Shown: piece after piece, positions 12,912 to 22,743 of the stretch | How the letters are laid out: each line of letters starts with the position of its first letter | Numbering within the stretch: the stretch's first letter is position 1 | Source of the DNA: a virus | Direction: 5' to 3' (one strand) | DNA length: 29,838 nt | Virus record (IMG/VR): IMGVR_UViG_3300037042_001256 | Span: 1 to 29,838 of that record | Notes under the pieces: generated by a model | Database searches by the model: none | What the model was told of the DNA's origin: nothing | Seen by the model: only the letters and a program-made list of their open reading frames with translations | Made by a program: the position numbers and the translations under genes

Positions 12912-15414
12912 CGGCAGTATAGATGAAATAATTGGGCAGGAAGCGATTAAGCAGATTGATGATGCTACCGCTAAGATGGGTACGTTATTAACTACCTTCA
13001 AGGAATCTGTTACTGCGGTTAACTTAATGAATGATGCTTTGAATAAAGCAGGTAGTGGTGGTAGTGGTGGGTTAAAGAGTAATACAACGGCTATCAATGA
13101 GCAAGAGAAGGCACTTAAAGCCTTGATTAAGGCTAATGAAGATGCAGGTAAGGAGTACATACAACTACAACAACTAACTAAGCAACAAACGGCTGCTAAT
13201 AGGTTAGATGCACAATCAGCGAATGCTTCCAAAGGTAGTTACAACGAACTACAAGCTAATATGTCATTGCTCATTGCTAAGTATAAGGCTTTGAGTGCAG
13301 AGATGCGTAGTGGTGCAATCGGTAAGGGATTACAAGCCGATATTGCAATGGCGAATAAGTCATTGAAAGATTTAGATTCAGGACTTGGAAATATGCAACG
13401 TAACGTAGGTAACTATGGTTCAGCGTTGTCAAAGGTTTGGGGCGGTATTAGACAGTTGGCTTACATATTGCCTGGTCTTGGTATTGCAGGTATATTTAAT
13501 TTGGCAGGTGAGGCTGTTATTGCTCTTGCAGATAAGATGGATTTATTTAAAAAGAAAGTAGATGACTTAGGTGAGGCTTTGGTTAAGGGGCAAAAAGATT
13601 CAACTGCCGAAGTTGTTAGTTTAGACCATCTTTATAAAAAGACACAAGATGTGACACTATCAATAAAAGAACGTAAGGCAGCAGTAGATAAGTTACAAGA
13701 ATTATATCCTAATTATTTCAAGAATATAAAGGATGAAGACTTCTTAATTGGCAAAGCAAAAAAGCTTTATGATGATTTAAAAGATTCAATAATAGCTACT
13801 GCTAAAGCAAAAGCTATTGAGGGTAGAATGACTGAAATAATTAATAATGGATTGGATGACGAGATAAGATTAAAAGAAAATGCTAAAAAAGCTAGTTTAG
13901 AAGAAAAAACTAATAGAGGTCAACCAATAGCTACCCGTAAATTTTCAGGTATAAATAAAGAATGGAGTACAATTAATATGTCACCTGATGAAGCCAATGC
14001 GTATAGAATTGAAAAGAAAAATATTGAACAAAAACAACTTGATGATTTTAAGGCAGCACAAACTGCAAAATTAAAAGTTTTAGAAGAAGGTTTAAACAAA
14101 GAAGAAAAAATAGTAAATTCTAATCCTTCAATAACTTCAACTAAAGCTACACCCAAAAAAGAAGTTAATCGTATTGATGACCTTAAAAAGCAAATGGATG
14201 ATGATATAGCCGTTGCAAAAGTAGCAGCTAGTAAAGCATATAAAACTGAAAATGAATTAAGGCAAGACATCTTAGAAATTTATAAAAAATACGCTACTAA
14301 AAAATTAAAAGCAGTTAAAAATTTAAACAAAGATGAAGAACATTCAAGCAAACAATTAGGCGAACAAATAGTTAAAGATACTCAATCAATAGTTGAAAAA
14401 CAATCTGCCGAAATAAATAAGCAGATTAAAAATGATATTGACCAACACAATAGAGCATTAAAAGTTAAGATTAAAAATAATGACGAAAGAGTAAAAGATG
14501 AAGAAAAGGCTTGTGATGCCATAGATAAAGCAGGTGAAGATGCTTGGAAAAAACAACAAGATAGAGGAGAAAAGGCTAAGAAAAAAAGAGAAGATGAACA
14601 AAAGTCTCTTATGGATTCTTTTCAGTCAATGGCAAATTCTACATTTGATATTGCAAATTCAATATCAGATGGAATACTTGCAAAGCAGATGCAGCAATTT
14701 GATGAAAGAGATAAAGCATTAGCTGAAAGTTATAAAAATGAACTTAAATTCATTGAGCAATCAGGTTTTTCGTCAGCAGAAAAGGAAAAAATGAAAGCTA
14801 AATTAGCTGCTGAAACAGAAGCTAAACAAAAGCAAATTGATAGGGAAAGAATTACCGCATTAAGAAAACAAGCCAAATTACAAAAAGCTTTAGATATAAA
14901 CCAAGCAGTAGCTAGTACGGCACTTGCAGTTCTTAAAGCATTAGGAGATAAAACTATTGAAAGTGCTTTATTAAGGGGGGCTAATGCAATTGCGGCAGGG
15001 TTAATAGGTGCGGCACAAGTTGCTCGTATCATAGCAACTCCACTCCCACAATACGCTAAAGGTCGTAAAGGTGGTAAGGCGGAACACGCTATCGTGGGTG
15101 AGATAGGGCAAGAGGCAATCGTAACTACTGATGGTAAGGTAACGCTTACACCATCAACACCAAGTCTTGCGTATATCCCACAAGGTGCGGATGTAATACC
15201 TCACAACGAACTGATAAAGAACTCAGCGTATGTAGCACTTGCAAGACAAGGAACGGTTACTACTGACAAGTTACAAATGGCATTGATAGCAGAATTTGAA
15301 AAGAATACTGAAGAAATTAAAGCCTTGCACCTTACAATGAAGTCTAAAAACCTAACTGCAACATATAACGGATTGGGTGGATTTGAATCATATAAACAAG
15401 CAAACATAAGATAA
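12898..15414 (+). CDS. Tail tape-measure protein
   Basis: An 838-residue protein that sets tail length and may cross into the host on infection. N-terminal helices contain NMQRNVGNYGSAL (near 170), a phrase typical of tape measures in Bacteroidota phages. A hydrophobic stretch at about 182-214 (LAYILPGLGIAGIFNLAG) could enter membranes. A long charged coiled-coil region follows, with many Lys/Glu/Asp. The C-terminus carries GEIGQEAIVTTDGKV, a glycine-rich ending common in the family. At roughly 1.5 Angstrom per residue the tail would be about 125 nm. The segment about 13550-15000 is AT-rich and uses AAA lysine almost exclusively, while both ends use much more AAG, a mosaic pattern. Confidence 0.9.
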   Translation: MANANGSIDEIIGQEAIKQIDDATAKMGTLLTTFKESVTAVNLMNDALNKAGSGGSGGLKSNTTAINEQEKALKALIKANEDAGKEYIQLQQLTKQQTAANRLDAQSANASKGSYNELQANMSLLIAKYKALSAEMRSGAIGKGLQADIAMANKSLKDLDSGLGNMQRNVGNYGSALSKVWGGIRQLAYILPGLGIAGIFNLAGEAVIALADKMDLFKKKVDDLGEALVKGQKDSTAEVVSLDHLYKKTQDVTLSIKERKAAVDKLQELYPNYFKNIKDEDFLIGKAKKLYDDLKDSIIATAKAKAIEGRMTEIINNGLDDEIRLKENAKKASLEEKTNRGQPIATRKFSGINKEWSTINMSPDEANAYRIEKKNIEQKQLDDFKAAQTAKLKVLEEGLNKEEKIVNSNPSITSTKATPKKEVNRIDDLKKQMDDDIAVAKVAASKAYKTENELRQDILEIYKKYATKKLKAVKNLNKDEEHSSKQLGEQIVKDTQSIVEKQSAEINKQIKNDIDQHNRALKVKIKNNDERVKDEEKACDAIDKAGEDAWKKQQDRGEKAKKKREDEQKSLMDSFQSMANSTFDIANSISDGILAKQMQQFDERDKALAESYKNELKFIEQSGFSSAEKEKMKAKLAAETEAKQKQIDRERITALRKQAKLQKALDINQAVASTALAVLKALGDKTIESALLRGANAIAAGLIGAAQVARIIATPLPQYAKGRKGGKAEHAIVGEIGQEAIVTTDGKVTLTPSTPSLAYIPQGADVIPHNELIKNSAYVALARQGTVTTDKLQMALIAEFEKNTEEIKALHLTMKSKNLTATYNGLGGFESYKQANIR

Positions 15415-17636
15415 TGGCGCAACCTAAACCATATAGACATTATCTAAGGTACTATGATATATCTGCATTAGCATACGAATACTATTATGTAACAGGCGGT
15501 ACGGTAGATACTACAAATGCTAAAACTGAACTTGCTCGTGCGCCTGAAGGATGGCAAGAATATGAAGTTGGTTGGGAACGTGGATTCACTTACTACGGAA
15601 TGTTTACATCATACGCAACACCTTTAAAGTTTCATAAGGATGGTGCATTGATACTTCGTTACTTACAATATACTTATGGCATAGAAGCTAAGTGCGAATT
15701 GCTTGTAGAAAAGTTTAATAGTGATACTGCGATATTTGATTACGAAACTTTCTTTACTGGAGATTTAGATTTGTCTAAAACTACTGATGAGTTTGATTAC
15801 GTTGTTGTACCAATAATGGAAAGCGGTTTCCCTGCAAAGTTAAAGGCAAGAGAAGATACACCTTATGAGTTTGCATTGGAAGGTAATACTGATGCTAAAT
15901 ATATTTATAATGATGGACTTTATATGAAATCTAAATTATTATGGATAGGTTCTTCAGGTGTAACTGGTGGTGGATTTCCTGATTTAAATTATTATAACTA
16001 CGAAGGAACTAATATTACTTTTCATTTTTATTCTCAAAGTTCAATTACTGCATTTCAAGAAAAGATAATTGTAAATGAATCATCTGTTTCTACTAATGTA
16101 ACAGTAAAAAATGTATTTAATATTGATTTTCACGTTGCATCGGTAGCTTCAGCAACATTTAAACTTAGATACACTGTTTTTAATGCTACAACATTTGCAA
16201 CAATATCAGATACTGATGTTTTTGTAGCACCAAGCTCTACTTCAATCGGTTCGACAAATACATATCAAAGTTCATTAACTAATATTATAAGTATTCCTAG
16301 TAACTGTGGTCTTTCTATAAGATATGTTGCCATTACAGGCACAGGTTCTCAATTAATACATCCTGAATTTGATGTGTTAACTAATAATATAAATGTAGAA
16401 GTATCTTTTACTAATTTATATGAAGCAACTTACCATCCAACTCTAAGAGCAGTTGATGTAATGCAATATCTTATTAATGAAATAGGAGAAAATAATTTAG
16501 GGCAACCTGACCAAACTCCTACTTTTCAAGACCATACTATTGAATCAAGATTTCCAAATCAAATAGTAATTACATCAGGTGATGGGTTAAGAAATTTAGG
16601 TGGTAGTAAATTAAAAATATCTTTTTCTGATTTATTCAAGTTTCTAAATACAAAGTTTGGAGTAGCATTTTATTACGATAAAACTACAAACACTTGCCAC
16701 TTACAAGAGAAATCAAATGTATTTATACCATCACAAGGTACAGGATATGGTAATATTGGAAGTGTAAATAATCTTAAAATAACTCCATTCACATCTGAGG
16801 CATTTGTGAACTTAAAGATTGGAGATAAAAAACAATCATACGACCAACGTGGTGCAAACGATACTGAAATAACAAATGGTAAAGATGAGTTTAATACTGA
16901 AACTGTACGTCTTAGTCCATTAGTAAGAATTAATAATACTGCTGATTATATTAGTCCTATTCGTTGTGATATGTATGGTATTGAGTTTGTAAGGATTAAT
17001 CTTGAAAGTAAAACTTTGGCAGATAGTTCAACCGACAATGATGTATTCGCCATTCATAAAAACGAAGATAGTACTGGTAATTTTGACTTAGTAAATCAAT
17101 CAACAGGAGCATTAGTTTCAACACCTTACTATCTTCTATACCGAACACCGATAGTAGCAGGTACTTGGGAGATACAAAATATCTTCTCACCTGAAACGGC
17201 ATACAACATACTTTTCTCACCACAGCGTTCTTTATTTAGAAATGGTGCTTATTTCCGTTCATTGCTAAAACTTAACGATTCCAATTCGCTTAACTTCCAA
17301 ATGAGCGGTATGAATAATGTTGGTAACTTGAAGATGATTACCTATACAAATGGTGTATTAGACTTCAATGAAGGTGGTGCGGTTCTAATTAGTGACCTAT
17401 GCCCTAATGAGGATGTATTATTCCAACCTGTAATCTTTGAATTTGAAACCAAAGAAGTGATAAATTTATACAATTTAATAGAGGATAATCCTTATAGTTA
17501 TGTTACCTTTACATACTTGGATAATCAATATGCAGGGTTCATAATATCAGCGAAAAGTAAACCAGTTATAAGAGGTACAACACAGTTCAAATTGTTAGCA
17601 GCACCGCACATAAATTTAACCAACTTAATACGATAG
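15414..17636 (+). CDS. Large tail-tip or baseplate protein (distal tail-like)
   Basis: A 740-residue protein directly after the tape measure, where the distal tail protein and baseplate hub of siphophages are encoded. The N-terminal 160 residues read as a beta-rich domain (PEGWQEYEVGWERGF, LILRYLQYTYGIEAKCELL, FFTGDLDLSKTTDEFDYV). The middle part (about 160-430) is AT-rich, Ser/Thr/Asn-rich and beta-like. The C-terminal part is again aromatic. I cannot assign exact Dit or hub domains from sequence alone. Its start overlaps the tape-measure stop by one base. Confidence 0.65.
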   Translation: MAQPKPYRHYLRYYDISALAYEYYYVTGGTVDTTNAKTELARAPEGWQEYEVGWERGFTYYGMFTSYATPLKFHKDGALILRYLQYTYGIEAKCELLVEKFNSDTAIFDYETFFTGDLDLSKTTDEFDYVVVPIMESGFPAKLKAREDTPYEFALEGNTDAKYIYNDGLYMKSKLLWIGSSGVTGGGFPDLNYYNYEGTNITFHFYSQSSITAFQEKIIVNESSVSTNVTVKNVFNIDFHVASVASATFKLRYTVFNATTFATISDTDVFVAPSSTSIGSTNTYQSSLTNIISIPSNCGLSIRYVAITGTGSQLIHPEFDVLTNNINVEVSFTNLYEATYHPTLRAVDVMQYLINEIGENNLGQPDQTPTFQDHTIESRFPNQIVITSGDGLRNLGGSKLKISFSDLFKFLNTKFGVAFYYDKTTNTCHLQEKSNVFIPSQGTGYGNIGSVNNLKITPFTSEAFVNLKIGDKKQSYDQRGANDTEITNGKDEFNTETVRLSPLVRINNTADYISPIRCDMYGIEFVRINLESKTLADSSTDNDVFAIHKNEDSTGNFDLVNQSTGALVSTPYYLLYRTPIVAGTWEIQNIFSPETAYNILFSPQRSLFRNGAYFRSLLKLNDSNSLNFQMSGMNNVGNLKMITYTNGVLDFNEGGAVLISDLCPNEDVLFQPVIFEFETKEVINLYNLIEDNPYSYVTFTYLDNQYAGFIISAKSKPVIRGTTQFKLLAAPHINLTNLIR

Positions 17637-19328
17637 ATGGCAAACATATTTGAAATACCTTTACTTAATCCACTTCGTGCAATATGGCAAAGTGATAAAC
17701 TGAACTCAGACGCAGGAACTGTACTATACCAAGCCTTCAATCCTTCTTATAACTATCGTAACATAGATTCCGATTGGTACTATCGAACTCTAAAGGAGTA
17801 TGAGCAGAAACAACCTTACGTTCAACCATTTCAGCAATCAGATACGATTAGAGTTCAATGGATAGGTAGTGATAATACTTCTGGCTTTTATGACCATATT
17901 AAGTTACTTGATAGCAATGGATCGGATACAGGTGTTCAGATTGTAGTAGGTTCTATGGTAGTCGGTAGTAACACCTTATACACCATTACACTTCCATTAT
18001 GGAACATCAACGAAGGTAAGTACTTCTTATCGGTGTATCATCTTCCTGCATCCAACGATAGGACTTATATTATCTTTGAGCCATTCCACGTTAAGCAAGT
18101 TCACATCAAGACGGTTCGAATAGATTACTACAACTCGTTTAATGACCAATCAGTTATATACCCTAGCTCCGCTTATATACCACAAATAAGAGTTCACGGA
18201 TGTATTACCGATGTAACGAACGATAGTAAGTTCAATGTGTACGAAGACCAACCTATGAACTTGGAGATGGTATCAGGTATTCCGTATCGCACATTTGAGT
18301 TAACGCTTGGTGGTAGTAAAGGTATTCCACAATGGTATGCAGACATCATAGAACGTGCCTTGTTGACCGATACTCTTATGATTGATGGTATTGCTTACAC
18401 AAGGGCAGAAGGTGCTAAATTAGAAGCTAAGAAGGAAGCAGGGAAGCCTTTGAATATGTATACTATTAAGTTACGAGAAAGATACAATACGGCAACATTG
18501 GATATAGTTCAAAAGAAGTCTTATATAGTCGGAGCAATGCCTCAGACGGATTACTTTTGGATTGAAACTATGACGATTAATGCGGCATCAGTTAACGTAA
18601 GAAAGATGTTCAAAGGTAAGCGTAACTTCTTAGATTACTTTAACGCAACCTACTTGCTTACTTATGGTTATTGGGCAGAAGATTACAATAATAAACTTGT
18701 GTTTGTACTTAACTCTGTAACTACAACCATAGGCACAACAACACTTACTACGGCTAATACGTTAGCTTATGGTATTAGATTCAGATGCGTTGGTATTGGA
18801 GATTTTGAGATTGATGTTTCAGCACCTGCAAGTAGTAACTTCTATGCAGTTGCGTATTCGGATGGTACGGCATCAGTTAACAAAACTGCATTGGCAACAA
18901 CACCAAGTGTAACAACGATAAGTGCTTCGTTTGCAATAAACAAAACAAGGGATGTTTTTATATTTACAAGTAACGCAAAGACTTATGATGGTAGCCCATC
19001 TAATGTAACAATCAGCGAAATAGATGGTGATTTGCCTATTGGATGTACCAATTTCTATTTTCCAAGTTCATTAAATACTAACACTATTGGTAGTATGTTT
19101 AAGTATATGACAAGTCTTAGAGAATTTGATTTGCGTTTTCAGAAGTTATCTTCATCAATGATAGATAGCATTATAATGAATCTGTACGATGCAAGGACAA
19201 GACTTCATTCGACTTGCTCTATACTATTAAATGGTCAAACACCATCTGCACCTCCAAGTAATACACAAGGTATTAACTTGTTTAAAACTACTATTAAATC
19301 ACTCATAACAACTTTAACTACCGACTAA
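17637..19328 (+). CDS. Second tail-tip protein
   Basis: A 563-residue protein beginning right after the previous stop. It is aromatic and beta-rich (TIRVQWIGSDNTSGFYDHIKLL, YFLSVYHLPASND), with an alpha/beta segment around KGIPQWYADIIERALLTDTLMI and a Ser/Thr-rich region near the C-terminus. The end includes a leucine-rich-like phrase (FKYMTSLREFDLRFQKLSSSM). It probably forms part of the tail tip together with the gene before it. I do not recognise a named family. Confidence 0.65.
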   Translation: MANIFEIPLLNPLRAIWQSDKLNSDAGTVLYQAFNPSYNYRNIDSDWYYRTLKEYEQKQPYVQPFQQSDTIRVQWIGSDNTSGFYDHIKLLDSNGSDTGVQIVVGSMVVGSNTLYTITLPLWNINEGKYFLSVYHLPASNDRTYIIFEPFHVKQVHIKTVRIDYYNSFNDQSVIYPSSAYIPQIRVHGCITDVTNDSKFNVYEDQPMNLEMVSGIPYRTFELTLGGSKGIPQWYADIIERALLTDTLMIDGIAYTRAEGAKLEAKKEAGKPLNMYTIKLRERYNTATLDIVQKKSYIVGAMPQTDYFWIETMTINAASVNVRKMFKGKRNFLDYFNATYLLTYGYWAEDYNNKLVFVLNSVTTTIGTTTLTTANTLAYGIRFRCVGIGDFEIDVSAPASSNFYAVAYSDGTASVNKTALATTPSVTTISASFAINKTRDVFIFTSNAKTYDGSPSNVTISEIDGDLPIGCTNFYFPSSLNTNTIGSMFKYMTSLREFDLRFQKLSSSMIDSIIMNLYDARTRLHSTCSILLNGQTPSAPPSNTQGINLFKTTIKSLITTLTTD

Positions 19329-19549
19329 TGGCACTACTACCAATAGGAAATAGAAAGCGTTATAGCAATAGGTTACAAGTAACAACCGTTGAAGCTGAGT
19401 ACAACATACTTATGAAAGCTAATGACGGAGATGACATTAGTATAAGTAAGGAAGATTTTATGACGTATGTGAGTAATAACGATATTGATGGAGGCGATGC
19501 GAATAGCAGATATTTAATAACACAAAAAATAGATGGAGGTAACGCATAA
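19328..19549 (+). CDS. Small tail-tip-linked protein
   Basis: A 73-residue protein joined to both neighbours by one-base overlaps. It ends with the phrase IDGGDANSRYLITQKIDGGNA, in which IDGGDA and IDGGNA form a short repeat; similar IDGGNA-type phrases occur in small proteins near fibre genes of Bacteroidota phages. No other motif. A role in joining the tail tip to the fibres is possible but only inferred from position. Confidence 0.6.
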   Translation: MALLPIGNRKRYSNRLQVTTVEAEYNILMKANDGDDISISKEDFMTYVSNNDIDGGDANSRYLITQKIDGGNA

Positions 19550-20148
19550 TGGCTAACATAATACAAATACGAAGAGATTTAGGTGCTAATTGGACTTCTG
19601 CCAATCCAATACTTGCCGATGGTGAGTTAGGTGTCGAAACGGATGCCTCACCTGCTGCCAAGATGAAGATTGGTAACGCAACTGATGATTGGACTACGTT
19701 ACAATATCTTGCCATTGATGGATCAAGAATATACAATGGGTCTGCCGTACCATCAACATTGTACAATGACCACGATTACTATATCCGTACTTCAAATGGT
19801 GCAGTATACGAACAACAATCAGGTGCTTGGGCATTGCTATTTACAATGTCAAGTGGTGGCGGTTCATCTTGGACTGATGTAACTATAACTAATGCCAACT
19901 TTACGGCAGCTAACGATACAAGATACTATTTGCCATCAGGTGTTTTGTCTGCCAATAGAACGGTTAACATAGGTAGCATAACAACGCAAGTAATGTTTAT
20001 CATTGAGGAAAATTATGATACCTTTCATCTATCGTTTACAGGAGGCACGGTATATGATTCAGGTGGTTCAAACGTGATAACTGAAATACTTGGTCAATGG
20101 ACAACAGTATACACTAAAATAGGAAGTAAATTAATAAGAACACAATAA
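19549..20148 (+). CDS. Tail fibre protein with Mtd-type N-terminal repeat
   Basis: A 199-residue protein. Residues 3 to about 55 contain IQIRRDLGANWTSANPILAD, then GELGVETD, then KMKIGNATDDWTTL. This is the short fibre repeat found at the N-terminus of many tail fibres, including the major tropism determinant. The middle part has YYIRTSNGAVYEQQSGAW, typical of a fibre shaft cap, and the C-terminal 80 residues are a beta domain. It probably links larger fibres to the tail tip. No reverse transcriptase or template repeat is present, so there is no sign of a diversity-generating system. Confidence 0.75.
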   Translation: MANIIQIRRDLGANWTSANPILADGELGVETDASPAAKMKIGNATDDWTTLQYLAIDGSRIYNGSAVPSTLYNDHDYYIRTSNGAVYEQQSGAWALLFTMSSGGGSSWTDVTITNANFTAANDTRYYLPSGVLSANRTVNIGSITTQVMFIIEENYDTFHLSFTGGTVYDSGGSNVITEILGQWTTVYTKIGSKLIRTQ

Positions 20149-20149
20149 T

Positions 20150-22267
20150 ATGAGAAGAATCATTACGGCACTATTAGTGCTACTAACAACAAGTGCAATA
20201 GCACAAAACGGAGGTCAGATAACTGGCAAGAAGAATAGCGGACTTACAGGAACAGTAATGGTAGATTCCGTAGCATTGAAAGTATCGGATAGTGCATCTC
20301 GTGTTTATCTATCGGCAATGAAGTTAAAGTCTGATAGCATCTACAAGCGTATGTACCAAGATAGCGTTAACCTTGCGAAGTTAGGTACAGGTGTGATTAC
20401 CACATTGGATAGTGCAACTCAACGAAGTACAATTAAAGTAAGCGGACACGATAGTACTACCGATAGCAGACTTGGTGTTAAGTTATTGGTTAATCCAACC
20501 ATTACTAACGATAGTAGTACGTTAAGTAGAACAACTATTAAAGTTAGTAACTTCCCTGCTACGCAACCTGTAAGTGGTAGCGTTACTGCAACATTAGATA
20601 GTGCTACACAAAGAACTACAATTAAAGTAAGCAATTTCCCTGCAACACAAGCAGTAAGTGGTACGTTTTGGCAGACAACACAACCTGTAAGTGGTACTAT
20701 AACTACTTCGCCTCCATCTAATGCAAGTAGTAATATATCTCAGATAAATGGTATAACTCCATTGATGGGTAATGGGGTAACAGGGTCAGGTTCACAACGA
20801 GTAACAATAGCATCAGACAATACCGCTTTTAGTGTAAATACAATACCATCGGCAAGTGATAGTACAAAGTATAGAAGTACAATACAAGTAAGCAACTTCC
20901 CTGCATCTCAATCAGTTACTTTCACTCGTTTAAAAGCAACAACGGATACACTTGTTGCAAGTCTTGATGTAACTGATAGCACTAATATTGCAGGTATCAA
21001 TAGTAAGTTAGCAGGCACGTTAACTGTTGGTAGCCACGCAGTAACTAATGCAGGAACATTTGCTGTACAAGCTGCTCAGTCAGGGGCTTGGAATGTAAAT
21101 AACGTAAGTGGTACTATATCACTTCCAACAGGTGCATCAACAGAAACAACCCTATCCGCTTTAAACAGCAAAGTGCCATCAAACTTATCAACTTCTGGGA
21201 ACAGACTTGCTATTTATAGTCCTGATAGTATTAGAGTTTTTGCAACTAATGGCTTTGGAAGTGGCGGTAGTGGTGGTACAACAAGTTTAGATGTAGTTGA
21301 TTCCACTAATCTTGCAAATACGGCTACAAATACATCAAGGCTACCATCAGGATTAACGGTGACATCAACTCGGTTATTAGTTGACGGTAGTGGGGTAACA
21401 CAGCCAGTATCAATATCAGGGAATGTTAATACAACTATATCAGGTGTTACTAAGAAGACATTAGGCACACAAGTAGTATCGGCAGATACAGGGTTGGTTG
21501 TAAATGCAGTTATGCACGGAGTGACAACAGGTGGTGGTGGTGGATATGTTGATGTAAAGGTTAATCCATCAGGTGCGTTAACGGTTGATGCTACTCAGTC
21601 AGGGACTTGGAATGTAAATAATACTCCATCTGCAAGTGATTCAAGTAAATATAGAAGTACAATACAAGTAAGTAACTTTCCTGCAACACAAGCGGTATCA
21701 TTCACAAGACTTAAAGCATCAACGGATACGGTGGCTATCTCAGGAACTATAACGTCTACGGCAGGTGCAACGGCTATTTATGATTCAACTTGGACGGCAG
21801 TTCAGATGGATACGGCAGGACTTGGTGCAAAGGCTAGCTCGGCAACGGTTGGATGGCAATCAGATTCGGTTGGGTTGCGTCAACATAAATGTACCGATGT
21901 AAAGATTGGAGTTAAGATAAGTATGGCAAACACCGCACCTGGAAATGACAAAGCGGTGTATCTATATGTCTATCCAATATGGTATAATTCTAGTACTTGG
22001 TACTTTGCATCAGGAGGTACAACAACTTTACCATCAGGTGCAAATAGCACTTATACAATCGCATCTCCTAATAACTTACGATTACTTGGAGTGTTAAGTT
22101 ACACTACTACTAATATGGTATTGCAAGACCAATTTATATTAAGTAACGCTTTCGGTTCAACAATGCCTGATGCTTTTGGATTGGTAATTGTTAACTTCTC
22201 AGGTGCTGCTATTCATACAACTGACCATAGAATCTATTATTCACTCATAAACAAAGTACAACGATAA
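20150..22267 (+). CDS. Large repetitive fibre-like protein with signal peptide
   Basis: A 705-residue protein whose N-terminus MRRIITALLVLLTTSAIAQ is a clear Sec signal peptide with a cleavage site after AIA. The body is made of degenerate Ser/Thr/Val/Asn-rich repeats containing TIKVSNFPATQPVSG, SGTWNVNN and LDSATQR phrases. The best pair is residues 233-267 and 493-527. The last 150 residues are non-repetitive and may bind the target. The repeats look like a beta-helical or fibrous shaft. An exported fibre is unexpected for a virion protein assembled in the cytoplasm. It may be surface-displayed in infected cells, or its hydrophobic start may be used otherwise. Confidence 0.75.
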   Translation: MRRIITALLVLLTTSAIAQNGGQITGKKNSGLTGTVMVDSVALKVSDSASRVYLSAMKLKSDSIYKRMYQDSVNLAKLGTGVITTLDSATQRSTIKVSGHDSTTDSRLGVKLLVNPTITNDSSTLSRTTIKVSNFPATQPVSGSVTATLDSATQRTTIKVSNFPATQAVSGTFWQTTQPVSGTITTSPPSNASSNISQINGITPLMGNGVTGSGSQRVTIASDNTAFSVNTIPSASDSTKYRSTIQVSNFPASQSVTFTRLKATTDTLVASLDVTDSTNIAGINSKLAGTLTVGSHAVTNAGTFAVQAAQSGAWNVNNVSGTISLPTGASTETTLSALNSKVPSNLSTSGNRLAIYSPDSIRVFATNGFGSGGSGGTTSLDVVDSTNLANTATNTSRLPSGLTVTSTRLLVDGSGVTQPVSISGNVNTTISGVTKKTLGTQVVSADTGLVVNAVMHGVTTGGGGGYVDVKVNPSGALTVDATQSGTWNVNNTPSASDSSKYRSTIQVSNFPATQAVSFTRLKASTDTVAISGTITSTAGATAIYDSTWTAVQMDTAGLGAKASSATVGWQSDSVGLRQHKCTDVKIGVKISMANTAPGNDKAVYLYVYPIWYNSSTWYFASGGTTTLPSGANSTYTIASPNNLRLLGVLSYTTTNMVLQDQFILSNAFGSTMPDAFGLVIVNFSGAAIHTTDHRIYYSLINKVQR
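20846..20950 (+). repeat. 105-base coding repeat in the fibre gene, copy 1
   Basis: Encodes residues 233-267 of the fibre-like protein, starting PSASDSTKYRSTIQVSNFPA. It differs from copy 2 at a handful of residues and more often at third codon positions, indicating an old duplication kept under protein-level selection. Confidence 0.7.
21626..21730 (+). repeat. 105-base coding repeat in the fibre gene, copy 2
   Basis: Encodes residues 493-527, starting PSASDSSKYRSTIQVSNFPA, and begins 780 bases after copy 1 in the same reading frame. Shorter partial copies of the NFPATQ unit lie near 20541-20680. Confidence 0.7.
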
Positions 22268-22743
22268 TGCGTAAACTAATCTTCATAGCCTTGATGTTGG
22301 CTTCATTCACATCATTCGGACAAGTAGAGACAATCCGTTATTTAGACCTTAATAGGCACATAGATTTTAGTCCATCAGGTATCCCATCAGGATATATCGA
22401 AGTTACGGCAATGTTTAGAATACCTATTCCTGCATCAATCATTGGCATAGATAACATATCAATGATAGCTAATACATACAAGTCTATGTATCGCATTGAC
22501 CACTTAGATACTATTGCAAATGTGGTATATGCTTGTTTTAACGTAGCACCTATTACTTTAAATATTTATCGTGTATTTGCTGGTATCACTACTTCCGAAT
22601 TGATTACCGACATTGACATTCAAGTAGCATTAGAAGATGAATATGTAAACTATGCTAAAAAGTTTGAAGACTTTGAATTATTCCCATTTGATAATATTAT
22701 TGGTAAATCTAAAATAGGCGAACAATGGGAAAACTCATATTAA
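22267..22743 (+). CDS. Exported protein of the fibre region
   Basis: A 158-residue protein with an N-terminal signal peptide MRKLIFIALMLASFTSFGQ (likely cleavage before Gln, a common Bacteroidota pattern). The mature part is beta-rich with several aromatic and Ile-rich strands and an acidic end (YAKKFEDFELFPFDN). It starts on the last base of the preceding stop and overlaps the next gene by 19 bases, so it belongs to the same translation unit. No family is recognised. It may act with the fibre proteins before and after it. Confidence 0.65.
   Translation: MRKLIFIALMLASFTSFGQVETIRYLDLNRHIDFSPSGIPSGYIEVTAMFRIPIPASIIGIDNISMIANTYKSMYRIDHLDTIANVVYACFNVAPITLNIYRVFAGITTSELITDIDIQVALEDEYVNYAKKFEDFELFPFDNIIGKSKIGEQWENSY

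Noticed and set aside
20541-21730. Possible CRISPR or non-coding repeat array
   Set aside because: The repeats are in-frame, degenerate and irregularly spaced within one long protein, so they are protein repeats of a fibre.
19549-22267. Diversity-generating retroelement suggested by the Mtd-type fibre repeat
   Set aside because: No reverse transcriptase, template repeat or adenine-mutagenised variable repeat is visible in the window.
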